Source: CALMEE01 sp041748315 (lineage in GTDB: Bacteria > Planctomycetota > Planctomycetia > Pirellulales > Pirellulaceae). From it: a stretch of 30,924 nt of DNA. How positions within the stretch are numbered: position 1 is the stretch's first letter; each line of letters begins with the position of its first letter. Position numbers and translations under genes: made by a program. Shown in pieces: positions 1 to 7,602 of this stretch. Under the pieces are notes generated by a model, which worked only from the letters and a program-made list of their open reading frames with translations, ran no database searches and was not told the DNA's origin. Location of the stretch: NCBI GenBank assembly GCA_041748315.1, contig JBGTDM010000298.1:1-30924 (forward strand), read 5' to 3'.

Positions 1-1
1 C

Positions 2-1477
2 CGTGCCCATCATCGCCTGCACACGACCGATTTCAAAACGACTGCGCGACAAACAACTTCCGATTCTATTCCACGCAGATCGGTGACCACGAGTCCGGCT
101 TCCAAGATCCAGCCCGCGGTCTACCAGGTTTCCAGTTCATCGTCGGAGGAATGGCCGGGTCAATTTGTCTCCAATGAATCCGTGGCGGAATTTGCGGAAT
201 CTCAGTTGCCGGAGACTGAAGATTCGCCGAGCCCCTTCGTTGAATTGCTGCAGTCGGTACCGGGTACGATGACCCTAATGGATTTCGAAGAACTGGCATT
301 ATCAAATAATCCGACCCTTCGTGAACTTGCTGCGACAGCCAGCAAGGCGGCTGGATTTCGTACGCAAGTCGGCCTGAAATCAAATCCAGTGATCGGTTAT
401 CAGGCGATGCAGTTGGCTGATCAAAACACCGACCAGCACACTGCATTCATCGAGCGCGAGTTCGTCACCGGTGGCAAATTGCCATTGAATCGACGTGTGT
501 TGAACGAGGCCTGGCGGGTACAAACACTGGAGCTGGAAACTCAGCGCCTGCGCGTTCTCACCGACATTCAGGTAAAATTTTATGAATTGCTTGAGGCGCA
601 GCATCGGTTAGCGCTCATCGCCGATTTCAAGCCTGTCGTCGAACAAGGGGTCGAATTAGCCAGGCAACAAATACAGGCTCTTGAAGGATCGAAGATCGAT
701 CTGCTGCAAGCCCAAATTCAGCGATCCGAAATCGCGGTTTCCGAACGGCAGGCAGAGGCGACGCTTCAGGCGACCTGGCGAGAGCTCACTGCGCTGGCAG
801 GTGTTCCCGATCTGCCAATCATGCCAATTCACGCCGATTGGCCAACTTCAAATGGGTCCATTGACTGGGACGTTGTTCAATTGTCAATCCTTGCAGCGAC
901 ACCAGAAAATCAGGTTGCTCAGGCTCGAATTGATCGCGCGGTTGCAAACCTGCATCGGCAAAATGTACAAGCCATTCCGAACGTGACCGTGCAACTTGCC
1001 GCGGGAATCGATAATTCAACCGACTCCGGCATGTTCAATTTGCAAGTCGGTGCTCCATTTCCGATACATAATCAGAACCAGGGTAACATCGCAGCGGCAC
1101 GAGCCGAATATTGCCGCGCCGTAGCGAATGCACAGCGAGTCGAATACGACATCCAGGCTCGACTCGCCAATGTTGGCAAAGACTTTGCCGGTGCGTCGGG
1201 AACAGTTGAACTTTACGAGCAAGAAATCCTACCCAGTGCCCAAGAGGCACTGTCGCTGGCTGAACTTGCGTACCAAGCTGGTGAAACCAGTTTTTTGCAA
1301 GTATTGATTGCCCGTCGAACTTTTTTCGATGCGAGTCTGCAGCATTTGTCCGTTAAAGCTCTGTTGGCACAGTCGCAGGCCAAAATTGACGGATTTGTAC
1401 TTAGTGGTGCCCTTGATCCGGTCGTCGACGAAAGCGGTGATGATGCCCTGCGCGGCTTGACCTTTGGCCAGCAATAG
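2..1477 (+). CDS. TolC-family outer-membrane efflux protein (5' end missing)
   Basis: This is an outer-membrane channel protein of the TolC/OEP family, the exit duct of RND-type or ABC-type efflux systems. The long helical repeats are visible: a first OEP block beginning near 'MTLMDFEELALSNNPTLREL', a typical 'QVGAPFPIHNQNQGNIAAAR' segment starting the second repeat, and a C-terminal 'AYQAGETSFLQVLIARRTFF' helix. The reading frame is open to the left edge with no stop, so the gene probably starts outside the window and the signal peptide or lipobox lies upstream. A GTG at 83 is an alternative start, and it overlaps a TGA in another frame (GTGA, 83-86), but a protein starting there would lack any export signal. 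The adaptor and pump partners are not in the window. Family assignment is firm; the substrate is unknown. Confidence 0.88.
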   Translation, partial: RAHHRLHTTDFKTTARQTTSDSIPRRSVTTSPASKIQPAVYQVSSSSSEEWPGQFVSNESVAEFAESQLPETEDSPSPFVELLQSVPGTMTLMDFEELALSNNPTLRELAATASKAAGFRTQVGLKSNPVIGYQAMQLADQNTDQHTAFIEREFVTGGKLPLNRRVLNEAWRVQTLELETQRLRVLTDIQVKFYELLEAQHRLALIADFKPVVEQGVELARQQIQALEGSKIDLLQAQIQRSEIAVSERQAEATLQATWRELTALAGVPDLPIMPIHADWPTSNGSIDWDVVQLSILAATPENQVAQARIDRAVANLHRQNVQAIPNVTVQLAAGIDNSTDSGMFNLQVGAPFPIHNQNQGNIAAARAEYCRAVANAQRVEYDIQARLANVGKDFAGASGTVELYEQEILPSAQEALSLAELAYQAGETSFLQVLIARRTFFDASLQHLSVKALLAQSQAKIDGFVLSGALDPVVDESGDDALRGLTFGQQ

Positions 1478-1528
1478 GACCCTGCGAAATGGTCGTTGAA
1501 GATTCAATGATTGGGGTTGGATCATGTG

Positions 1529-1555
1529 TCAGGAACCGTTTGATTGAGTTCCTGA
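1529..1555. terminator. Hairpin between convergent genes, possible terminator
   Basis: TCAGGAAC and GTTCCTGA form a perfect 8-bp inverted repeat with an 11-nt loop. It lies in the 160-bp gap between the converging TolC and YhcH-like genes, where a bidirectional terminator is expected. There is no T-tract, so it is not a textbook intrinsic terminator. Confidence 0.35.
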
Positions 1556-1638
1556 AAAGCGGATCGACTCCGATGGCAATGGCGAATGCAAGGTAAATTC
1601 GATTTCGCTTGAGAATGCTCATCGATTCCTAATGACGA

Positions 1639-2094
1639 TCATCCTACGTCGCAGGCAACTTTGATCACGACTTTGCGAACCATCCCTCGCCCAGCCAAGG
1701 GCGCGTGTGCATCAAACGGGAAAAAGATGGAAAACCTGCCGGCAGAAAGCTTGAGCCAGGATTCTGGCAAATCACTGAAGAAGCCAATGTCCGTGCCTCG
1801 ATCGTAAGGTTCCAGGCTGTGCAAGCATTGATGATGAGCGCGCCAACCGATTTGTTCGTTTCCGGAAATAACAAACTGAATGTCGATGTACCTGCGATGA
1901 TATTCGAGCGGGGCCGCTTCGCGCCCCCGTCCTTGCTCGTGCGAAACCATCGCGTACAAATCGTTACCGATCAGTTCGTATCTTCCATCCGATAATTGAT
2001 TCCAATCCGCATCGGTTAAAAACTTGAATGCCGGAAAAAATAGTGGGTGTAAACACTGATAGTGCTGCAAGTTGGCCAAGTCGTCTAAAATCAT
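1639..2094 (-). CDS. YhcH/YjgK/YiaL family protein
   Basis: A 151-aa cupin-fold protein of the YhcH/YjgK/YiaL (DUF386) family. Members are linked to sialic acid and other sugar metabolism, and E. coli NanQ acts on sialic acid anomers. The hallmark segment 'EYHRRYIDIQFVISGNEQIG' (residues 64-83) and the C-terminal 'GRFSIFFPFDAHAPL' followed by 'VRKVVIKV' are both present. E64, H66, D71 and H130 are the likely metal-site residues by analogy. Length is normal for the family (about 150 aa) and the start ATG opens with the usual 'MILDDL'. It stands alone and converges on the TolC gene, so context does not reveal the sugar. Whether it acts as an anomerase here is inference. Confidence 0.88.
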   Translation of the reverse strand: MILDDLANLQHYQCLHPLFFPAFKFLTDADWNQLSDGRYELIGNDLYAMVSHEQGRGREAAPLEYHRRYIDIQFVISGNEQIGWRAHHQCLHSLEPYDRGTDIGFFSDLPESWLKLSAGRFSIFFPFDAHAPLAGRGMVRKVVIKVACDVG

Positions 2095-2167
2095 AATCGA
2101 TTTCTGGTTCGTGCTTCGGCAATGATTGGTGGCGTTGTGTTAATCCTTCAGCGCAAGGTATGTACGT

Positions 2168-2240
2168 CAGCCTTTCCAGGCTGATCCAATCCTCCCGGTT
2201 TGGCACAAACCAGGTAAACGGCGTCAGCCTGGAAAGGCTG
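2168..2240. repeat. Inverted pair of REP-like hairpin repeats
   Basis: CAGCCTTTCCAGGCTGA at 2168-2184 is repeated exactly in reverse complement at 2224-2240. Each arm is itself a hairpin (CAGCCT, loop TTCC, AGGCTG). Two small hairpins in opposite orientation about 40 bp apart is the layout of a BIME/REP-type extragenic repeat. That this is a genome-wide family is inferred. Confidence 0.6.
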
Positions 2241-2241
2241 G

Positions 2242-2273
2242 CCTACAGCTTTGCATCGAGCCGGCGCTGTAGG
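2242..2273. repeat. 8-bp inverted repeat next to the REP-like pair
   Basis: CCTACAGC (2242-2249) and GCTGTAGG (2266-2273) are perfect inverted repeats around a 16-nt loop, directly abutting the second REP-like arm. It probably belongs to the same extragenic repeat. Confidence 0.45.
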
Positions 2274-2585
2274 ATTAAATGATTAAATGGACTCGATCTG
2301 AAACATTGGAATCCGGTCTGCGGCACTCGGACGCGTTGCCAGTCGGATAGGGACCATCCAACTCTAACACAGGCCCAACGTTAAAACGCCAAGCTACCGT
2401 TCAAGGTCACGTTGCGACAAGTAGCCCTCCCGACCGGATTTTCGAAGCCTATGACGCAACTTGCCACGTGCGATGTCTAAACGGCGCCGGCGCAATGCAT
2501 TCGTTTTAATGGGTAGTGGTCTTGATCGATGTGTTCCGTTCCTTCTCTCTCTTTGACGGCCGTGATACCGTGTACCTCACAGTCG

Positions 2586-2615
2586 AACCGTTTGAGTGTT
2601 TGTCTTCAAACGGTT
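2586..2615. repeat. Perfect 10-bp hairpin in intergenic DNA
   Basis: AACCGTTTGA (2586-2595) and TCAAACGGTT (2606-2615) are perfect inverted repeats around a 10-nt loop, about 220 bp before the importer operon. No T-tract follows. It could be a transcription factor site, an RNA hairpin or the end of an extragenic repeat; the sequence alone does not decide. Confidence 0.5.
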
Positions 2616-2739
2616 TCTCAGGGAATTTGACGGCTTAGCATTGAGGTAAATTGCGGGAGCATTCCATAGGTCACTGCGACGCAAAACTATACGGGTTGAC
2701 ATCACCGGTTCAACGGGCGAAATACCGGATTTGGACGAC

Positions 2740-2768
2740 TTGACGCCCTCGATTCAACGGAGTACATT
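2740..2768 (+). promoter_or_regulatory. Candidate sigma-70 promoter of the metal importer operon
   Basis: TTGACG (2740-2745) is separated by exactly 17 bp from TACATT (2763-2768), matching 5 of 6 and 4 of 6 consensus bases. The predicted transcription start falls near 2775, giving a leader of about 64 nt before the first ATG of the operon. Confidence 0.5.
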
Positions 2769-2774
2769 AAAGTG

Positions 2775-2786
2775 TAGCATATGCTA
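2775..2786. promoter_or_regulatory. Palindromic operator candidate at the predicted +1
   Basis: TAGCATATGCTA is a perfect 12-bp palindrome that starts at the predicted transcription start, where a repressor would block RNA polymerase. Its AT-flanked dyad form and its position before a Mn/Zn importer suggest a DtxR/MntR- or Zur-type site. The identity of the regulator is inferred; no stand-alone repressor gene is in the window. Confidence 0.5.
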
Positions 2787-2838
2787 AACACTCACACCGG
2801 TCGGGAGCAGGCGTTTGTGAAAATCGCCGAAATCGCGC

Positions 2839-3843
2839 ATGAATCGTGCAAAAATTGGATTTAAGTTTTTTTATGTGATTGGGCTGGTAGTATCTGGCTG
2901 CAGTAGTGATTCGACCAACCGAGCAGCTCGTGACGGCGATTCGGCGAATCGCGAGTTGGGCAAAGACAAGTATGTCGCAGTCGTTACCGTGGGTGTGGTC
3001 GCTGATCTCGTCCGTGAGGTCGGAGGTAATCGTGTCACGGTGAAACAGATGATGGGGCAGGGGGTTGATCCCCATTTGTACAAGGCGACACGAGATGACG
3101 TCCAGGCCATTATGCAAGGTGATATCGTGTTTTATTCGGGCTTGATGCTCGAAGGAAAAATGGTTGACACGCTAATCAAAGTGGCCCGCAGCAAGCCCGT
3201 CATCGCCGTTACCGAAGCGATCGATGAGTCATTGTTGTTGGAACCGGAGAGTTTGGGTGCAAGTTACGATCCGCACGTTTGGATGGATGTTTCGCTATGG
3301 TCGGAATGCGTTGATGTGATTGCCGACTTTTTAGCGGAGTATGACCCGAGCCACGCGGATGAATATCGGTCGAATGCCGAGCGCTACAAGTTGCGTCTGG
3401 AAGCGTTGCACGAGTATGGCAGGCGGTCGATTCAGTCGATTCCCAATGAACGGCGAGTGCTGGTGACGTCTCATGATGCGTTCGGTTACATGGGCCGAGC
3501 CTACGGATTGGATGTCCAGGGGGTTCAGGGGATTTCTACAGAATCGGAGGCGGGGTTAAAACGCATCAATGAACTCGTCGAAATGCTCGTGACCCAAGGA
3601 GTCGGCGCCGTGTTTATCGAGAGCAGTGTTTCTCGCAAGAGCATCGATGCGTTGGTCGAGGGTGCACGAGCGCGAAAGCACGAGGTCGTCATTGGCGGCG
3701 AACTATACTCGGATGCGATGGGTCCGGCTGGCACTTACGAAGGGACCTATATGGGCATGCTGGACCATAATATTACCACGGTGACTCGTGCTTTAGGGGG
3801 AGACGCCCCGGAACGAGGTATGCAGGGTAAACTATCACGGTAG
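2839..3843 (+). CDS. Metal ABC transporter substrate-binding lipoprotein (TroA/MntA type)
   Basis: Cluster A-I receptor for Mn, Zn or Fe ions, anchored outside the cytoplasmic membrane. The N-terminus is a lipoprotein signal with lipobox VVSGC (Cys21). The four expected metal ligands are visible as H79 (DPHLYK), H146 (DPHVWMD), H212 (TSHDAFGY) and D292 (LYSDAMG). Their spacing of 67, 66 and 80 residues closely matches the His3-Asp set of Treponema TroA. There is no His-rich loop like that of high-affinity ZnuA proteins, so Mn or a broad TroA-like specificity is more likely than strict Zn, though this is inference. It is the first gene of a four-gene operon and is followed after 30 bp by the ATPase. 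No clear Shine-Dalgarno precedes the ATG. Confidence 0.92.
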   Translation: MNRAKIGFKFFYVIGLVVSGCSSDSTNRAARDGDSANRELGKDKYVAVVTVGVVADLVREVGGNRVTVKQMMGQGVDPHLYKATRDDVQAIMQGDIVFYSGLMLEGKMVDTLIKVARSKPVIAVTEAIDESLLLEPESLGASYDPHVWMDVSLWSECVDVIADFLAEYDPSHADEYRSNAERYKLRLEALHEYGRRSIQSIPNERRVLVTSHDAFGYMGRAYGLDVQGVQGISTESEAGLKRINELVEMLVTQGVGAVFIESSVSRKSIDALVEGARARKHEVVIGGELYSDAMGPAGTYEGTYMGMLDHNITTVTRALGGDAPERGMQGKLSR

Positions 3844-3873
3844 TCTCCTTAGTCATCAGAACATCAAAATAAA

Positions 3874-4710
3874 ATGAAAGAGCAACTCCCGTCGGCGAAG
3901 TTGGATCCCGCAACACTTGGAGCTGGCGGTGTCTCCGAGCGATCCGGGCCAGTTCCGCTGTCGATCCATGATTTGACAGTTGCCTATCATCGCAAGCCCG
4001 TGATTTGGGATTGTCAATTCGAGGTTCCTCACGGCTCGTTAGTCGGAATCGTCGGTCCGAATGGAGCCGGCAAGAGTACACTGCTGAAAGCGGTCATGGA
4101 TTTAGTTCCAAAGGCTTCTGGAAAAATTGAAGTTTTCGGATTGCCCTATCGACGTAATCGTCAACGAGTCGGTTATGTGCCGCAACGCGAGAGCGTCGAC
4201 TGGGACTTTCCAGTTGATGCATTGGATGTCGTAACGATGGGGTTGTATCGCGATATCGGTTGGTGCTTGCCAGTCGGTAAGCGACATCGAAAGCAGGCGA
4301 TGGAAGCGTTGGATCGAGTTGGGATTGCTGAACTTGCACATCGCCAGATCAATCAGCTCTCCGGCGGGCAACAACAACGAACGTTTCTCGCTCGAGCCCT
4401 GGTACAGAACGCCGACCTGTACTTGATGGATGAACCATTTGCTTCCGTCGATGTATCCACTGAACGAGCGATTATCGATTTGCTTCGCGAAATGAAGGAG
4501 CTCGGCAAGACTTCGATCGTGATTCATCACGACCTGCAAACGGTTCCCGCATATTTTGACTACGTGGTGTTGCTCAACATGCGAATCGTTGCCCATGGAC
4601 TTGTGGAAGATGTATTTACCTCGGAAAACCTGCAGAAAACCTATGGTGGACGACTGACCCTGTTGGAAGAAGTTTCGGAAGCGATGCGGCGGCGGGAACG
4701 AAGCCTATGA
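3874..4710 (+). CDS. Metal ABC transporter ATP-binding protein (MntB/ZnuC type)
   Basis: The cytoplasmic ATPase of the importer. All ABC motifs are intact: Walker A GPNGAGKST (61-69), Q-loop YVPQ (101-104), signature LSGGQ (162-166), Walker B LYLMDEP (182-188) and H-loop His219. The segment 'VPQRESVDWDFPV' is typical of the Mn/Zn/Fe subfamily. The first 27 residues or so are a non-conserved extension before the domain begins at 'LSIHDLTVAYH'; a shorter start is possible but none is better supported. The stop codon overlaps the next gene's start as ATGA, indicating translational coupling. Confidence 0.93.
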   Translation: MKEQLPSAKLDPATLGAGGVSERSGPVPLSIHDLTVAYHRKPVIWDCQFEVPHGSLVGIVGPNGAGKSTLLKAVMDLVPKASGKIEVFGLPYRRNRQRVGYVPQRESVDWDFPVDALDVVTMGLYRDIGWCLPVGKRHRKQAMEALDRVGIAELAHRQINQLSGGQQQRTFLARALVQNADLYLMDEPFASVDVSTERAIIDLLREMKELGKTSIVIHHDLQTVPAYFDYVVLLNMRIVAHGLVEDVFTSENLQKTYGGRLTLLEEVSEAMRRRERSL

Positions 4711-6281
4711 GTCGGACGGCTCACAATCTGATTGGCCGGATGGCTATCGCAGGCGGTGTTGCTGTGCTGTTAATTTTCTCGATCCATGGAATTATCGAGA
4801 CGAACCGCGCGCACGCCAAGACTCCGCAGGAATCGGCTTCCTTCATCGGCTCGATGCATTTCGCTCATCAGAACGTGACTTCATTAAGCCAGATTATGGT
4901 GCAAAGCAGGGGGTCGAGGCAGTGGTTCAGCTTCCTGCAGAATTACAATACGCGAGTCGTCATCCTGGGGACGATGTTGTTAGGTGGCGCCGCCGGGATG
5001 GTTGGTTGCTTCACACTGTTGCGGAAGCGAGCCTTGATGGGCGATGCGCTTAGCCATGCCACGCTTCCGGGGATCGCCATTGCGTTTATTGTGATGACCG
5101 TTTGGGGTGGCGATGGCAAGTCGCTGATTGTCTTGTTATTCGGTGCCACGGTGGCGGGGTTAATCGGCATTGCAACAATTTTAGCCATTCGCAATTTGAC
5201 GCGATTGAAAGAGGACACTGCGTTGGGGGCTGTGCTCAGCGTTTTTTTCGGAGCTGGCGTTGCGTTGCTGGGAGTGATTCAACAGATGGACGGGGGACAC
5301 GCGGCGGGTTTGGAGTCGTTTATCTATGGCAAGACAGCTTCGATGGGGATCTTTGACACGCAACTGATTGGAGGTGTCGCTCTCATCTCGATCTGTGGTT
5401 GCCTGCTACTATTCAAGGAACTCAAGCTACTCTGTTTCGACGATGCCTTTGCTGCATCGCGTGGACTTCCCACGGTACTTTTGGACCTCGCTCTGATGGG
5501 ACTCGTTGTCGCGGTATCGATTGTTGGTTTACAGGCGGTGGGGCTGATTCTAATGATTGCGTTGTTGGTGATTCCTGCGGCTGCGGCCAGGTTTTGGACC
5601 GATCAATTATGGGTGATGTTCGCGATCGCAGCAGCTTTGGGCGCGCTCAGTGGTTTGTTGGGGGCCTCGATCAGTGCGGTGTTTTCCAAGCTTCCATCTG
5701 GCGCCACCATTGTTCTGGTTTGCACATGTTTCTTCCTTTTCAGCATGGCGTTCGGCTTGCGACGCGGCGTGTTGATTCGCGGTGTCCGTCGTTGGCAGTT
5801 GAATCGAGCGATGGACCGCCAACATCTGTTGCGCGCGATTTATGAGTTGTGCGAGCCGGCACACGGTGTAGCGACCGACGCTGAATCGATGCGGCAACAT
5901 GTCACGCTCGACGAATTATTGGCAAAGCGAAGTTGGTCACGTGGTCGGCTGTTGCGAGAAATTCGCAGGTCTCATCGACGTGAATTGGTGGAGCTGATCG
6001 GAGATCAATTACGACTCACCAAACGCGGATTAGCCGCGGCGGCTGCATTGACTCGTCAACATCGCCTTTGGGAGCTGTATCTGATCACGCATGCCGATGT
6101 GGCTACAAGCCGCGTCGATCGCAACGCGGATGCCATTGAACATGTCCTAGAACCGGAAATCGTTGCCGAGCTGGAACAGCTTTTACAGGGCGATCGCCTT
6201 TCGCTCCCGGAAAGTCCGCATGAATTGACACCACCGGACGTGGAAATTACCGCGGAGACAGCTTTGGGTAAGGAGCGTTGA
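4707..6281 (+). CDS. Metal ABC transporter permease with C-terminal DtxR-like module
   Basis: A 524-aa permease, far longer than the roughly 280 aa usual for the ZnuB/MntC family. Residues 1-80 form an extension with one extra hydrophobic segment (about 12-30). Residues 80-352 are the permease core, with family motifs 'RKRALMGDALSHATLPGIA' and 'VGLQAVGLILMIALLVIPAAAA'. Residues 370-442 read as a winged helix-turn-helix ('VTLDELLAKRSWSRGRLLREI' through 'LRLTKRG'). Residues 443-495 resemble the metal-binding and dimerisation domain of DtxR/MntR, with H452 in 'QHRLWELYL' and D475/E478/H479 where MntR has Glu99/Glu102/His103. The Asp in place of the first Glu is a change from the usual ligand set. 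Similar fusions are, as I recall, annotated in other planctomycetes. Whether the module binds DNA, senses metal or gates transport is unknown. Confidence 0.9.
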   Translation: MSRTAHNLIGRMAIAGGVAVLLIFSIHGIIETNRAHAKTPQESASFIGSMHFAHQNVTSLSQIMVQSRGSRQWFSFLQNYNTRVVILGTMLLGGAAGMVGCFTLLRKRALMGDALSHATLPGIAIAFIVMTVWGGDGKSLIVLLFGATVAGLIGIATILAIRNLTRLKEDTALGAVLSVFFGAGVALLGVIQQMDGGHAAGLESFIYGKTASMGIFDTQLIGGVALISICGCLLLFKELKLLCFDDAFAASRGLPTVLLDLALMGLVVAVSIVGLQAVGLILMIALLVIPAAAARFWTDQLWVMFAIAAALGALSGLLGASISAVFSKLPSGATIVLVCTCFFLFSMAFGLRRGVLIRGVRRWQLNRAMDRQHLLRAIYELCEPAHGVATDAESMRQHVTLDELLAKRSWSRGRLLREIRRSHRRELVELIGDQLRLTKRGLAAAAALTRQHRLWELYLITHADVATSRVDRNADAIEHVLEPEIVAELEQLLQGDRLSLPESPHELTPPDVEITAETALGKER

Positions 6282-6282
6282 A

Positions 6283-7602
6283 GTGGCAGCATTGAACGCA
6301 TGGGACTGGACGCTCGATGGCTGGATCATCATGGCCGGCATTTTATGCGCCGTCGCGGCGGCCCTGTTGGGAAATTTTCTGGTCCTGCGGCGAATGAGTA
6401 TGTTGGGTGATGCAATCAGCCATGCCGTCTTGCCTGGATTGGCGGCAGCCTTTTTCCTGACCCATAGCCAAAGCAGCTTGCCAATGTTTTTGGGTGCGGT
6501 GATCGTTGGTGTGTTGACGGCGCTGTTTACCGAGTGGATTCGCGGGTTTGGACAGGTCGATGAGGGTGCCTCGATGGGAGTCGTGTTTACCTCCCTGTTC
6601 GCGCTGGGATTGGTAATGATTGTCCAGGCTGCGGACCGTGTGGACCTCGATCCAAGTTGCGTTCTGTACGGTGCCATCGAGTTGACTCCGCTCGATACCG
6701 TTTCGGTGTTTGGAATCCATATCCCCAGGGCCGTGCTCACATTGGGAATTGTCGTGGTGATCAATGCCCTGTTTGTGGTCGTGCTGTTTAAGGAACTCAA
6801 AATTTCTTCGTTTGACTCCGCCCTCGCGACGACGTTTGGTTTTAATGCTCGCTTGATGCATTACTTGTTGATGATTCTGGTTGCCATTACCGCGGTCGCC
6901 AGTTTTGAGACGGTGGGTAACATTCTGGTTGTGGCGATGTTTATTGTACCCCCTGCTGCGGCATACCTGCTGACGGATCGACTGGGTTGGATGGTCGTAC
7001 TGAGTGTTATTCTAGCGACGATTTCAGCAATCTTTGGACACATTTCGGCAATCAGTGTTCCGAGTTGGTTTGGTTTTCAAAGCACCACCACGGCCGGCAT
7101 GATGGCCGTTATTGCCGGGTTGATTCTTTTTTTTGCAGCGACCTTGAGTCCCCGACATGGGATTGTGGTCAAGTTGGTCAGGCGGTGGTTGCTTTCCTGG
7201 AAAATATTGGCCGATGATGTCGTTGCATTGCTTTATCGAATCGAGGAAGGAGACCGAATGCCGCCGCAAGGATTGCAAGCCATTCGCTCATTGCTGCTGA
7301 CCGATACACTATCTTTAAAACTCGTTCTCATCTGGTTGCGGTTGAGGAAGCAGGTCATTGCGGTTGGTCACGAATTTCGATTGACACTTGAGGGGGAAGC
7401 GGCAGCTCGGCAACTGGTTCGTTCCCATCGTTTATGGGAACAATATCTCGCCTCCCACGCCAGCATCGAACCCGAACGTCTGCACGATAAAGCTGAACAA
7501 CTGGAGCATTTCACAGACCGTTCGCTTCGTCAGCAACTCTCCGATGCCACCGATTCACCCGAGCTCGATCCGCATGGAACGCGGATTCCAGCGGAGGATT
7601 GA
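6283..7602 (+). CDS. Second metal ABC transporter permease with C-terminal DtxR-like module
   Basis: Second permease of the importer, 439 aa, with GTG start and a good ribosome site (AAGGAG, 6270-6275) one base after the previous stop. The core spans residues about 10-292 with 'RRMSMLGDAISHAVLPGLA' and 'VGNILVVAMFIVPPAAAYL'. From about 305 a winged-helix-like region is followed by a clear DtxR/MntR dimerisation domain: H382 in 'SHRLWEQYL', E405/E408/H409 in 'AEQLEHF', and the C-terminal 'DPHGTRIP' common in DtxR proteins. Unlike the first permease, the E-x-x-E-H triad is fully conserved. Two permeases suggest a heterodimeric channel, so the tails could pair with one another. Function of the tail is inference. 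Confidence 0.9.
   Translation: MAALNAWDWTLDGWIIMAGILCAVAAALLGNFLVLRRMSMLGDAISHAVLPGLAAAFFLTHSQSSLPMFLGAVIVGVLTALFTEWIRGFGQVDEGASMGVVFTSLFALGLVMIVQAADRVDLDPSCVLYGAIELTPLDTVSVFGIHIPRAVLTLGIVVVINALFVVVLFKELKISSFDSALATTFGFNARLMHYLLMILVAITAVASFETVGNILVVAMFIVPPAAAYLLTDRLGWMVVLSVILATISAIFGHISAISVPSWFGFQSTTTAGMMAVIAGLILFFAATLSPRHGIVVKLVRRWLLSWKILADDVVALLYRIEEGDRMPPQGLQAIRSLLLTDTLSLKLVLIWLRLRKQVIAVGHEFRLTLEGEAAARQLVRSHRLWEQYLASHASIEPERLHDKAEQLEHFTDRSLRQQLSDATDSPELDPHGTRIPAED

Larger units (their letters stand above)
2095..2838. other. 744-bp intergenic region upstream of the metal importer
   Basis: No convincing gene. The left third holds a cluster of hairpin repeats (2168-2273). A separate strong hairpin lies at 2586-2615. 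The last 100 bp hold a promoter candidate and an operator-like palindrome for the importer operon. A short direct repeat, GATTAAAT twice, lies near 2273-2288. Confidence 0.6.

Noticed and set aside
83..86. GTGA overlap as the true start of the TolC-like gene
   Set aside because: The protein would lack a signal peptide needed for an outer-membrane channel, and the frame is open to the window edge.
2696..2725. Perfect TTGACA at 2696 as importer promoter
   Set aside because: No acceptable -10 box at 16-18 bp. The TTGACG at 2740 has correct spacing to TACATT.
5399..5845. 148-codon plus-strand frame inside the first permease
   Set aside because: It lies wholly within the permease in another frame and is Cys/Trp/Arg-rich, typical of a shadow frame.
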